Positions 10,007 through 19,166 of a stretch of 64,000 nucleotides of DNA are shown here, in pieces; the stretch's first letter is position 1; the number at the start of each line of letters is the position of its first letter. The DNA is from JBFFMO01 sp041390025 (GTDB taxonomy: Bacteria; Myxococcota_A; Bradymonadia; Bradymonadales; Bradymonadaceae). A model generated the notes under the pieces. The model had not been told where the DNA came from. It saw only the letters and a program-made list of their open reading frames with translations, and did no database searches. The position numbers and the translations under genes were made by a program. The stretch lies in assembly GCA_041390025.1 (NCBI GenBank), contig JAWKQR010000032.1:1-64000 (forward strand), read 5' to 3'.

Positions 10007-10654
10007 ATGACAGAACTTAGTCCTGAAATGTTTAAAGATGTGGGCCGAAATGACGTGTGTCCTTGCGGCAGCGGCAAGAAGTTCAAGAAGTGTCACGAGC
10101 AGACGCTCAAGATCCAAAAAGAGGCCGAGAAGAAGACACGCCGCGTGGAGCAGCTCATCGGACCAAAGACGATCGCGTGGCACGTGTACAAGCTTCTCGC
10201 ACAGATTCACTCGGATAACCTGCCCTCCCTCTTTTGGGAAATGGGACACGAGCTCGGCGAGTTTCGCGCCAAATACCCCACGATGGAGTCGTACTTGCTG
10301 GCGACCACGCAAGGGGCTGACAAGTTGGCCGCGGGACCGGCGTATGACCTCCGATGGATGCGCGTTGACGGCCCAGACGTCTACCTCCTGATGACCCGCG
10401 GTCTCAAAGACCCCAAGACCCCTCACGTCATGTTCGAGGTGGTCCACCTGCGGCCGAACGAATTCGACGCAGACCGGGCACTTCGTACCGTGTCCTATCC
10501 AGGGTTCCGCATTTGGAATGTCGCGCGTTTCGAGCGCTCCAAAGCCGGTCTGGACGACCAAGATCTGCGTTTGGCTGACCTTGGGTTTGAGTGGCAGCCC
10601 GAATGGAAGTCCCCTGACTCACCGACCCTCCCCACGCAAATGGCGACCGTCTAA
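10007..10654 (+). CDS. SEC-C zinc-binding motif protein
   Basis: The start at 10007 is preceded by a good GGAAGAG ribosome-binding sequence; the ORF-extending upstream start at 9992 is not. Near the N-terminus, VGRNDVCPCGSGKKFKKCH is a SEC-C zinc-binding motif, first known from the SecA C-terminus. A helical, charged linker follows, then a ~140-residue domain with alternating strands that I do not recognise. SEC-C motifs usually mediate binding to ribosomes or SecB-type partners. The specific role here is unknown. Confidence 0.75.
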   Translation: MTELSPEMFKDVGRNDVCPCGSGKKFKKCHEQTLKIQKEAEKKTRRVEQLIGPKTIAWHVYKLLAQIHSDNLPSLFWEMGHELGEFRAKYPTMESYLLATTQGADKLAAGPAYDLRWMRVDGPDVYLLMTRGLKDPKTPHVMFEVVHLRPNEFDADRALRTVSYPGFRIWNVARFERSKAGLDDQDLRLADLGFEWQPEWKSPDSPTLPTQMATV

Positions 10655-10656
10655 GC

Positions 10657-10998
10657 ATGGCCGACCGTCTCCCCTTGGCGGGACTACTGCTCGGTCTGGC
10701 GGGCTTACTGGTCGCCGTCGGACTGTGGGGCACCGTGTGGGCATCCTATCTGTACTGGGGCGGAGGGCTTCTTTGCTCGGTGTCGATGGCCGGACAGTGG
10801 CTCGTCGAAGACCTCGGAATGTCAGAGCGCTTGCCTTTGCCACGCGGCATCCGACGCCTTTCGCGACTCTCCCACCCGTTGTTTTGGATGTTTCCGTTGA
10901 TGATGATCCACGCAGAACATCCTCAAACGGCGTGGGTGGTGGCGGCCGTCCTCGTGGTCGTTCAAACGATTACACGAGTAGCCATCAATCAACGATAG
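10657..10998 (+). CDS. Small membrane protein
   Basis: The protein is 113 residues and starts 2 bases after the preceding stop, so the two are probably co-transcribed. It has about four hydrophobic segments: LAGLLLGLAGLLVAVGLW, WASYLYWGGGLLCSVSMAG, PLFWMFPLMMIHA and AWVVAAVLVVVQTIT. A short basic loop lies in the middle (LPRGIRRLSRLS). The 3' end overlaps the end of the convergent sulfatase gene by about 14 bases. I do not recognise a family. Confidence 0.6.
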   Translation: MADRLPLAGLLLGLAGLLVAVGLWGTVWASYLYWGGGLLCSVSMAGQWLVEDLGMSERLPLPRGIRRLSRLSHPLFWMFPLMMIHAEHPQTAWVVAAVLVVVQTITRVAINQR

Positions 10999-12663
10999 AC
11001 TTGCCAAGCTTGGTCAAGAAGTCCGGGGCCAGATTGGAAGCCGCCCCAAACGCTGCTTTGTCCCAATCGCTTCGGTGTCCTCGCATCCACCCCATCGAGT
11101 CCAATAGCCATCGCGACGCGAGCGGATGCGCACTTGCGACATCGTTCTGCTCTGAGTGGTCATTGATGCGGTCATAGAGCTGGTACTCCCCGCGCCTCAG
11201 GTACAGCTTCCACTGCTGCATCTGCATCGTATAGTGAAGCAAGTACTGCGTGGCGATGGCTGGCTCGGGGTAATCGCCGGTGGCCTTGTGGATCAGCGGC
11301 ACAAGGCTTTTGCCCTGAAGATCTTTTGGACGGTCGCGTTTCACGACGTCCATCAAAGTTGGGTAGACGTCAAAAATGTCCACACCCGCCTCTACAACCG
11401 TCTTGGCCGGGATCAGCGGCGGATAATACATCAGCAGCGGCACGTGTGTTTGGTCGGCGTAGATGGAATGCCCGTGCCCCACGCCGCCATGTTCCCAGAA
11501 CTCGTCGCCATGATCGGCCGTAACGATGACCATGGTCTTGTCCCAGACACCGATTTCCTCAAGACCTGCCCGCAACTGTCCGAAGGCGCCGTCGTTAAAC
11601 TCGATCTCGTTCTTGTACAGGTTGTGGATCCTTCGCTTGTCGCGCTCGTCGACCTTGATGCTTCCGCCCTTGATTTTTCCGAGGTCCTCGCCGTAACACG
11701 CGCGTTTGAAGCGACCGTTGTAAGGTTCGGTGTCGTAGTAGCCGATAATCTCTTCATGCTCTCGATAGGTGACATGGGGATCGACCGTACCGATGTATAG
11801 GAAGAACTTCTCGGTCGCGTTGTTCTTGGCCCAGTCCAACCCGGCCTTGGCCATCGACGGACCATCGATCCTGTAGTTGTCGCGCAGGTGATTCTTGAAC
11901 TGATCCCATCCTTGCACAAATCCCCACGGTTCTGACACGTAGCCGTTTGCGATGAACGCAGATGTCTTGTAGCCGGCGGCCTTCATCGCTTCGGGCATCA
12001 GCTCAAGTTCCGGACGCAATTTGCCTTTCCCCACGACACGATGTTTGTTGGGCAACATCCCCGAAAACAATGAGGCGTGTGACGTCTTGGATTCGTTGCC
12101 CTCGACGAAGGCAAGCTTGAAACTCGCACCCTCATCCGCGAGACGCTTGAGGTTTGGCGCTCGAACATTGGTGTCGAAATGAATTGGCAGGTGGTCGGCT
12201 CGCAGGGTGTCGATCATCCAGAAGATCACGTGCTCGGGTGCAGGCACCTCCGGAATCTCAGGCGCCGTCCCGGGGACGGCCACCTGAAGACGGTCAAATC
12301 TCACTTCACAGTTCGGCAGCGCCCGGAGTGATACGCGCGCAATCTGGTCGCGAATAGCGTCCAAGGCAACAAACGACTGTTGGGTCGCCTCCCCGGCAAG
12401 CGCCACAACTTCCTGCGTGAGCACGTCCGTCGTGCCGCCCTTTCCATCCTCGATCTCAACGACCGCTTTGAAGCCGCAGGCTGGAGTGGTGGTCATCGAG
12501 AAATCGATGACCGAGTCCTTCAACCCCCAAACCAAGTAGCCAGCACCGTCAGCCTTTGAAAGCGTCAGTGGCCCCTGCCCCGCGGGAATCGCATTCGAAG
12601 GAGGTTCGGCTCGAGCCGTGCCCAACGCGAAGCCAAAAAACGCCCCCCAGCCAGGCTCCCGTC
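10985..12663 (-). CDS. Exported sulfatase / alkaline phosphatase superfamily hydrolase
   Basis: The mature region shows the superfamily hallmarks: VIFWMIDTLRADHL (first metal-binding Asp), NESKTSHASLFSG at the usual nucleophile position, IVTADHGDEFWEH (second metal site) and GHGHSIY. The canonical sulfatase Cys/Ser-X-Pro-X-Arg signature is absent. The protein may therefore be a phosphatase or phosphotransferase rather than a sulfatase. A GTG at 12663 overlaps the upstream stop (GTGA) and opens a signal peptide. It reads in frame only if one base is removed from the C6 run near 12650. It follows a lipoprotein gene on the same strand. Confidence 0.8.
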
Positions 12664-13258
12664 ACGCGCGCGACATGTTCGAAAAGTCGAACTCTATCGT
12701 GTTTTCGGACCCGATTTTGTCGCTGGGAACCGAAATCACTTGCCAACCTTTTTCGAGCTTCTGAGGTTCGGCTTTGACGCCGTTGACAACAAAGGTCAGC
12801 GCGTTGTTGTCCGACCCGGACCAGACTTCAGCCTGAATCTCGGAAGCCCCCGCGTAGCCTGGCACCCACACCTTTCCGCTGCGCTTCTTGTTCAACAAAG
12901 CGCCGGACTTCTCGTCGACGGTCACGTTGAGCTTCCAATCGCTGGGATGGTTGCCATGAATGTAACGCACGAAGTCTGGCTGCAAGGTGTCCACGACAAC
13001 CGTGGCGCCCTTGTCGCCATACTCCAAGCGATGGGCGTTTGGACGATTGGCCAACAAGTCCAGCGCCGTGTGGTAAGGGCCCGGTAGCTGTGCGAGTGTA
13101 GGCTTCGCCTCTAACTTGGGCGCCTCGGGCGCCGCCTCTTGTTTTGATGTCTGCACTGCGGGTTCATCCGCGGGGCGCTCGGTGGTCTCGGGAGACTTCG
13201 CATTGCAAGCGGCGGCAAACACCCCGACAACCAACAGAACAACTTCCGTGTTCTTCAT
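12662..13258 (-). CDS. Predicted lipoprotein with C-terminal beta domain
   Basis: From the ATG at 13258 the protein begins MKNTEVVLLVVGVFAAACNAK, a signal peptide with lipobox AAAC. A ~45-residue Pro/Glu/Ala-rich spacer follows. The rest (VVVDTLQPDFVRYIHGNHPS... to ...GSENTIEFDFSNMSRA) looks like a carbohydrate-binding-type beta sandwich with the closing sequence common in such domains. The stop overlaps the GTG start of the downstream hydrolase, which supports translational coupling and a joint envelope function. The domain also resembles the N-terminal ~150 residues of that hydrolase in style. Confidence 0.7.
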   Translation of the reverse strand: MKNTEVVLLVVGVFAAACNAKSPETTERPADEPAVQTSKQEAAPEAPKLEAKPTLAQLPGPYHTALDLLANRPNAHRLEYGDKGATVVVDTLQPDFVRYIHGNHPSDWKLNVTVDEKSGALLNKKRSGKVWVPGYAGASEIQAEVWSGSDNNALTFVVNGVKAEPQKLEKGWQVISVPSDKIGSENTIEFDFSNMSRA

Positions 13259-13298
13259 CTGAGGGTCCTTCAAAAGAGTCTGAATGATGTGCTATCGC

Positions 13299-15827
13299 GC
13301 GGTCGTGCGATTGAATGCCGACGAGAATCCCGCGCGTCGCAGTCCCACACCTGTGGCTCTTGACGAGGTCGTTCATCGTCGAGTTCGTTTGGATGGCATC
13401 GACCACTACCGCACCTGTTGTGAATGGGTCCACCGACGAAATCGGGTAGCCCGGCACGCTGATCGTACTTGAGTACGTGCCCATTCCCAACGACGTCCCG
13501 TAGCTCCACACGTCCCACGAGCGGTCCGCTGTAATGAAACGAACGCGATACAATGGTCCCGCCGAGGACTGCACCGAGATGGATCGCGTCGCGTTGTCGA
13601 TCTGAACGGTGCTCGCGTTGGGGAATGTGCCCAGGCTCAGCGCGGTCGGGAAGCTCTGCCCGTTCCAAAGCGCAGCGGAAAAATCGCCGGGAAGATTGAA
13701 CCCATTGCCAATTCCGCCGCCGTTGCCAAACGCCAAGGCAACCACCGCATAACGACCATTTGCAAGCGAGCCCGAGGGCGGCGCCATCGACAGACGGCGG
13801 GTATCCGGGCGACCGTCACCGTCGTCATCCGCCGTGGCGCTAATGCCCAACGGAACGAGGCCAGGCGCATCCAACAACGACGCGCCGAGCAACAATGCGA
13901 ACTGCGCAGGGCCGTCGGGAAGCGTTGGGAAATTCGAGATCGCGATGTCCGTGGTCAGCGACTGCCGCACAGAGGGCCGGAGGGTCTTGACGGGGAACTG
14001 GCCGTAGTTTGGAACCGGTTCGGTGGTATCGCCATCCCCATCGATGTCCATGGTGTCTGTGATGCGCGGGATTGCCGCGACCTGTATGGGCTGAGCGATG
14101 TGGTCAAATCGATTGAACAAGGGCAGCAGCGTGGCGAGCACGTTGCCTTGCCCACCGCCACCCATCCCAAGTTGGATGATGTCCCGAAGGGGGACTTTGC
14201 CCGCCAAGCCCCACGCCAGACGCGCACCCGATGCCGACTGAGCGTAATAGGTCTTCTTGAAGTCCAATGGGAAACCCAATGCAGACCCGTTGACGGTGAG
14301 GCCTCCGGGGAATGGGAAGTCGGTGTTGATCAACCCAGGAATATTGACGGGGGTTACAAACGACTCGCCCAAAATAGCTGTCAGATCGAGCTCAAGGAGC
14401 CCCCCTGCCAAACTTGCTCCAGCAAGGCCGAGGTTGATGTCTCCGGTGCTGCCAATCCCTGACGTGTCGAACTCGCCAGTAAAGCCCCCAATCGGTCCGT
14501 TTCCACGGCGTGGATAGAGGGGAAGCTTGACATCGCCGGTGTTGATCCCTTGAACGGTAATCACGTTGTAATCCGGATGAATTACGGTGACGTCGAACGC
14601 CGTTGTTGGACGCATGAACGTCGACAATCCACCGTTGGCGGTCGTCTGCTGAGTCATGCCCAAGTAAACGGTCGCGCCATCAACGGGCGCTCCAGTCTCG
14701 CCGTTAATGACCGAAATCCGCAGATTACCTGCCATTACGGGACCTTGATTGACCAGCGAAACTGTCCCAGTACACATCACCGGATCGCCGGTCGCTAGCG
14801 TCGCGGCGAAATTCGCCGTTCCGGCCGCGGCCTTGCCCACAGCGTTTCGGCCCGTTGGGTCAACGACCGCAACGGCAGGGTTGTCTGAGGTCCATCGGAA
14901 GATCGCGGCGACGCCGTTCCCATCGGAATCGAGCGCAAACGCTTCAAGGGCAACGGTCTGGCCGTCCGCGATCGTTCCCGAAGGCGTCGCAACGAAACAG
15001 CTGAGCGCGGCGGGTGGCACGACGCACTCACCGGCATCACACACCTCGCCGCGGTCGCAATCCTCCGCCCCACGGCACAAGGTCTCGAAGCAATTGCCGC
15101 CCACACACTCGAAGCCATCCGGACAATCTTGGGACTGCATGCAGGCGGGCGAGTTCACACACTGACCGCCGATGCACAGCTCATTCGCGTCGCAGTTGCG
15201 ATCCAAGGTGCATTGTGGGCGTGGTTGGCAAAGCCCCTCGGCATTGCACTCCTCGTCCGCACCACAATCGAGGTCCTCGACACATCGTGTGGATTGGGCG
15301 CAAACCCCCGAAGGCAAACAAATCTCGCCATCTGCGCAGCTTGCGTCGTCCGTGCACGGACTGCAGATCCCCGACGCATGCGACACCGCCACAATCGTCG
15401 GCGGTTTCGCACGTCACATCCACACATTCACAGCCGCTCTGCGCGGTGCCAGCTCCGCACCCCACGTCGCACGGAATATCGGCGCAGCCATCGGCATCGC
15501 ATATCGATTGGACACAGAGATCGCCCTTGGGCACACACTCACCGCTGACGCACTCGCCGCTGGCGAGGTTGCAGGTTTGGCCTTCCTCACAGTCGCCATT
15601 GTTGGCGCAATCTACGGTCGCGACCTCACACGCACCGTTGACGCACGCCAGCCCGTCGGCGCAGTCACCGCTCGTGTTGCACGTCCCAAACTCGGCACAA
15701 AAGCCCGAGATGCAGGACTCACTGTCGCGGCAATCGCTGTCGAGCGAGCAAGACGGGAAAGCGCGTCGCGGCCGCACGCTGAGAGCAACGAGCTCATCAA
15801 ACCAACATCAACAACACAAGTTCGCAT
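13299..15827 (-). CDS. Large Cys-rich modular lipoprotein, frameshifted
   Basis: The start at 15827 gives MRTCVVDVGLMSSLLSAC, a short signal with a lipobox-like end. A frame change near 15765 leads into at least eight modules of the pattern C-x(5)-D/N-C-x-x-G/N-x-x-C-x(4-6)-C (CVEDLDCGADEEC and CMQSQDCPDGFEC, for example). A second change near 15385 joins a Big2-like domain (TVALEAFALDSDGNGVAAIF), a carboxypeptidase-regulatory-like segment (INGETGAPVDGATVYLG) and ~450 residues of beta-rich sequence. The raw 3' frame runs into the next gene, and one shift near 13360 would end it at about 13299. Such Cys-module surface lipoproteins are typical of Myxococcota. Confidence 0.75.
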
Positions 15828-15895
15828 CGCGCCCTCGCAAGGATTAAGTGCGCAGCAATCTAGCAGGTTGTGATCTGCTTTTCGAGCAGCACCGC

Positions 15896-16469
15896 TCAGA
15901 AGGAGTGCAGGCGAGGGGCATCGGTGGAACACGCGAGCGCTTCGGCCTCCAAACGCGACAGTTCGGAAAGGCGAGCCTTCACCCGATCGGCTGGAAAAAA
16001 CCGCCGTGCCAAGCCAGTGTACAGAGTGTGGTGGCGGGCCTCACTGGTGAACAACTCCCATAGAACTTAACGAGTTCAGGGTCATCTAGTCGCTCTTGCA
16101 GAATCTTGAACCGCTCTGCGCTGCGCGCCTCAATCAACGCTGCAACGAGGAGCTTATCCGAAACGCCGCGGGCTCTGCTTGGTCGCACCCTCGGAAAGTT
16201 TCGATGCGTACGTCGATGGCGAGACGAACGAACTCAATGTTCCGGGCCTCAAAAATATCGAGCATCTGCGTGAAGTGGTCCATCTCTTCCTTGACCACCT
16301 CGGACAGCTCACGGGCCAAACCGTCCCGGCCGGTGTAGCGAAAAATGAGGTTCAGCGCGTTTGATGCCGCACGCTTCTCGAGATGGCAGTGGTCGATCAG
16401 AATCACGTCGAGGTGATCTGCGATCCGGTCGAACCATCCACCGTCGGTCGGAACAGCCAAGGACAGCAT
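15896..16469 (-). CDS. miaE: tRNA-(ms2io6A)-hydroxylase MiaE-like, two frameshifts
   Basis: MiaE is a di-iron enzyme that hydroxylates the ms2i6A37 side chain of tRNA. The ferritin-like iron ligands are visible: HCHLEKRAASNALNL, VKEEMDHFTQML, IEARSAERFKIL and SEARHHTLYTGLARRFF. They lie in three frames, with breaks near 16185 and 16060. The reconciled protein is ~191 residues, the usual length for this family, and ends at the TGA 15896-15898. Its ATG overlaps the stop of the upstream PilZ-like gene as TAATG, which implies translational coupling. Confidence 0.85.
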
Positions 16470-17047
16470 TACGGGAACCGAAGGCTTCTGGCGATCTGAC
16501 GCTCGCGACGCAGCGCGTAGCGAATGATCGCTTTGCTGTGGGCCTGAGAAATGTAGCGAAACGCGATGCCTACGCCGACTCCGTCCTCGCCGCCACCCAC
16601 GCGCACGACCTCGCCCACGGCGAGGATCTCCGGGGTTTGAAGATTGGGAATCTGTAGCCGAACTTCACACGGAGCGCCGACCTCCCAATCGTAGTCGTCG
16701 GGGATCGAGGGCAAGAACAGACCGTTGTCGTTGAGCACAACCCACCGGGGGACGAGTGGGTTTGAGCTTTGGGACTGCACCAAATGCTGAATCTCGGCGA
16801 TCTGTTGGCGCAAAGCGCGCATCTCGCTGAGCACAAAAACGATCTCACGGCTCAGCTCGTCGGTGCGCTCGCTCCAGTCTGCCTTGTCCGACAAAATACT
16901 GTCGGACTCCAACACCGCGACGTCCAGAATCCGCGCCTCGACGGCAGGGATATCTTCGGGGTCAACGGGACGGACACCACAGGCGAGTAAGCTACGAACA
17001 CGGACCGAACTTCTCCGCTCGGCCGATGTCGTTCGAGTTTCGTTCAT
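16469..17047 (-). CDS. PilZ-like domain protein
   Basis: The protein is 192 residues. Its N-terminus holds TSAERRSSVRVRSLLACGV, an Arg-rich stretch that recalls the RxxxR c-di-GMP-binding start of PilZ domains. A coiled-coil-like middle (SEMRALRQQIAEIQHLVQSQ) follows. The C-terminal part (GAPCEVRLQIPNLQTPEILA... VGIAFRYISQAHSKAIIRYA) looks like the beta-barrel and closing helix of PilZ. The canonical (D/N)xSxxG motif is not obvious, so c-di-GMP binding is uncertain. It is coupled to miaE downstream by an overlapping stop/start. Confidence 0.55.
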   Translation of the reverse strand: MNETRTTSAERRSSVRVRSLLACGVRPVDPEDIPAVEARILDVAVLESDSILSDKADWSERTDELSREIVFVLSEMRALRQQIAEIQHLVQSQSSNPLVPRWVVLNDNGLFLPSIPDDYDWEVGAPCEVRLQIPNLQTPEILAVGEVVRVGGGEDGVGVGIAFRYISQAHSKAIIRYALRRERQIARSLRFP

Positions 17048-17060
17048 GACGCACCTGCTT

Positions 17061-17516
17061 TTAGAAAGACGACTCTAGACCGGCCCTGTAGACCTTCGAA
17101 ACTTCGGACTTGAACACCACAAAGGTCATGTCACCGTTGGAAGCTTTCAGCTGGAAGAGCGCCGGCGATTCCTTGTCGTCAGAAATCGTCCCATTCAACA
17201 CGTGGCCACTCTTGAGCACGATCTGGTCACGGGAACTGAGGTTTGACGGCTTGGCGCCTTGCGCGAACTCAATCGCCTGCACTTCGTTCTTGGGCAGCGC
17301 GCGAACCTCGCCGAATCGGAGCATGACGTAAAACACGTTGTTTTCGCCGATGATCTGCCCGGCGACCTTCGACCCATCGGACATCGTGGCCACATCTGCC
17401 TTGGGCTGTGTGCACGTCGGGCACACATTATTGACGACGGTGAACGGTGTGTAGGCCACCGCGTCAACAGCGACAAAGGCCGACAGCACAAACGTAGCAA
17501 TGAGTAGATGTTTCAT
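17061..17516 (-). CDS. Predicted periplasmic protein of unknown function
   Basis: The protein is 151 residues starting MKHLLIATFVLSAFVAVDAVA, a clear signal peptide. The mature part has a CPTC motif (NNVCPTCTQPKAD) near its start. Two repeated beta units follow, each like 'DGSKVAGQIIGENNVFYVML...' and 'SGHVLNGTISDDKESPALFQL'; they look like duplicated small beta domains. The start codon overlaps the stop of the preceding small lipoprotein gene. I do not recognise a named family. Confidence 0.65.
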   Translation of the reverse strand: MKHLLIATFVLSAFVAVDAVAYTPFTVVNNVCPTCTQPKADVATMSDGSKVAGQIIGENNVFYVMLRFGEVRALPKNEVQAIEFAQGAKPSNLSSRDQIVLKSGHVLNGTISDDKESPALFQLKASNGDMTFVVFKSEVSKVYRAGLESSF

Positions 17517-17722
17517 TCGGCGTTTCCTACTTTCTGGTCGAGCTGGTCCTCACGGCCATCGGCCTGATTCTGAAGGTCGCTCTTCATGGTCTTGAGATCG
17601 TCGTTTACTTGGTCGATGTACGGCTGCGCGGCTGTTTGCGTTGCAGTCTGAGGTGTCTGGGACGCTCCTTTTTCGCAGGCAACGAGCCCAATTGCCAAGA
17701 AAAACAACCAAAGGTGCTTCAT
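17513..17722 (-). CDS. Small lipoprotein
   Basis: The ATG at 17722 is preceded by GAGG eight bases upstream. The peptide is ~69 residues: MKHLWLFFLAIGLVACEKG is a lipoprotein signal with lipobox LVAC, and the rest is a Gln/Asp-rich helix (YIDQVNDDLKTMKSDL). The upstream codons in the same frame belong to the end of apaG, not to this gene. Its stop overlaps the next start. It is likely an outer-membrane-anchored small helical protein. Confidence 0.65.
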   Translation of the reverse strand: MKHLWLFFLAIGLVACEKGASQTPQTATQTAAQPYIDQVNDDLKTMKSDLQNQADGREDQLDQKVGNAE

Positions 17723-17729
17723 AAGAACC

Positions 17730-18125
17730 TCAATTGAGCGCGTGAGGGGCGTAGAAAGTGTAAACGTATCCACGCGCGCATCAAACTCCACGCCGTCAGG
17801 CGTGATCATGTTGAACCACCCTCCATCGTTCCGACCGACGTATCCAAAGGACAGAAGCTTGTGTACTCGAACGTCATGCCAGGATGAATGATGGGCTGTT
17901 GGCCGACGACCCCAAGGCCGCGGACCTCTTGCGTGGCCCCCATGCCGTTGGTGATGATCCAGTGGCGCGAAATCAGTTGAACGGCCTCGTCCCCTGAATT
18001 TCGGATGGTCACGTGGTAGACAAAGAAGAACTGACCCGAGGCTTCGGTGGAGCGCTCCGGCACAAACGTGCTACGAACGCTGACCGTCACTCCCTTGTCG
18101 TTGCTTCTGATGTGCCTGTTCCCAT
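17730..18125 (-). CDS. apaG: ApaG family protein, frameshifted
   Basis: ApaG proteins are ~125-residue immunoglobulin-like domains linked to Co/Mg tolerance; the molecular role is not settled. The core is clear: VTVSVRSTFVPERS, FFVYHVTIRNSGDEAVQLIS, RHWIITNGMG, EVRGLGVVGQQPIIHPGM and YTSFCPLDTSVGTMEG. The C-terminal strand MITPDGVEFDARVDTFTL lies in another frame after a break near 17820. A further shift near 17750 gives the stop at 17730-17732. The likely ATG at 18125 also needs one shift near 18090. The gene heads the small envelope-protein operon on this strand. Confidence 0.8.
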
Positions 18126-18191
18126 GTCGACTCCCAGCCTGTTTTATCGAACATGCGCTGCGAATGAACACCAAAAACAAGCTGAAGAAAG

Positions 18192-18274
18192 TACCGGAGG
18201 CGGGACTTGAACCCGCACGACCGCAAAGTCAACGGATTTTGAATCCGCCGCGTCTACCATTCCGCCACTCCGGC
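18192..18274 (-). tRNA. tRNA-Leu (CAA)
   Basis: On the minus strand the sequence begins GCCGGAGTGGCGGAATGGTA and contains the anticodon arm with loop TTCAAAA, giving anticodon CAA. A long variable arm (class II tRNA) and the T-arm GGGTTCAAGTCCC follow. The acceptor 3' side CTCCGGT pairs with the 5' GCCGGAG, apart from a terminal G-U. No CCA is encoded after the discriminator. It lies between apaG and the ClpP/SDH-like gene. Confidence 0.93.
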
Positions 18275-18314
18275 GCGGAAAAGGAAGCTATACGAGTTCC
18301 CAAAATCCGGCAAG

Positions 18315-19166
18315 TCACTTTGTCCAGTCTCCGAGATAGTTTCCGGTGTCCGGATGCGGACGCCCACTATCAACCACAAAAGCCGTTGAAAATCTTGGAG
18401 ATTCAAAAATCGCCACCGTGACGTCCTCGGCGGGCTCAAACTCAACCTCATCGCCGAGCCCGGTCACCGAGTACCGTTGTTTGGCGCCCTCGACCGGCAA
18501 TCCAAACGCATCTTCGGCCTGGTGGTAAAGCTCGTCCCAGCGCGCAGATGCAGGGTGAAACGAGAATTCCGAGAGTTCCCGCAGGTCCAAAGCTGTCCCA
18601 TCTCCGAGTTCGTGAAAGCTCAGTCGACTGAACAGATCTCTGCGCTCGCCGACCAAGTGCCTCTCGGCGAAGTTCCTCGCGACCCGCGCCTCGTGACGGT
18701 GATACGCCAAGCGCCCTTGAAGGCCTGGTTCGGATGCCAGATCGATCCCGCCCATCGCGGGCACGTCATCAAACACTCTTGGGGAAAGCGCGTTGGGACC
18801 GGCACCGATCGGACCTGCATCGTACGCGCCGATGGAGCCCAAGGGGCTGATCGCCGTTGAGTCCGCTGCGATGGCGAACAGCGTTCCAGCCGCCGTAACA
18901 TCCCCACACACAACCACGTCCACCCGTTGGTAGACGGACCGAAGCGCTCTCAGACCATGGTCTGCGAACTCAGCGAGACCACCGCGCCCCGCCAGCGCCA
19001 CCGTGACGGTGTCATTGCGCTTCGACGCGACAGCACACCGCTTTAACGCACGGGCTGCCGAACGCGCCGGATCAAAGGCATGCGGAGGGACGTTCTGCCA
19101 GAAAGCCAAGATCACGTCCCCTTGGGTTTCGCGCTCAAGCCGTGAGAGGAGTTTTCGCATCGACAC
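18315..19166 (-). CDS. ClpP/crotonase-fold protein, SDH_sah/SppA-like
   Basis: The ~283-residue protein has the layout of the serine dehydrogenase proteinase / SppA-type fold. A nucleotide-free Rossmann-like core includes VTVALAGRGGLAEFADHGLRAL, VDVVVCGDVTAAGTLFAIAAD and AISPLGSIGAYD. In family members the segment aligned with TAAGTLFAIAAD normally reads SGGT or similar, with the nucleophilic Ser first. Here that position is Ala, so the protein may be inactive or may use another residue. The start is a GTG at 19166 (an ATG at 19160 is possible), immediately after the tolB stop. This makes it the last gene of the Tol operon. Confidence 0.6.
   Translation of the reverse strand: MSMRKLLSRLERETQGDVILAFWQNVPPHAFDPARSAARALKRCAVASKRNDTVTVALAGRGGLAEFADHGLRALRSVYQRVDVVVCGDVTAAGTLFAIAADSTAISPLGSIGAYDAGPIGAGPNALSPRVFDDVPAMGGIDLASEPGLQGRLAYHRHEARVARNFAERHLVGERRDLFSRLSFHELGDGTALDLRELSEFSFHPASARWDELYHQAEDAFGLPVEGAKQRYSVTGLGDEVEFEPAEDVTVAIFESPRFSTAFVVDSGRPHPDTGNYLGDWTK

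Noticed and set aside
15860..15895. Hairpin CTGCT-N5-AGCAG between miaE and the Cys-rich lipoprotein as a terminator
   Set aside because: The stem is only 5 bp and no T-run follows on the minus strand.
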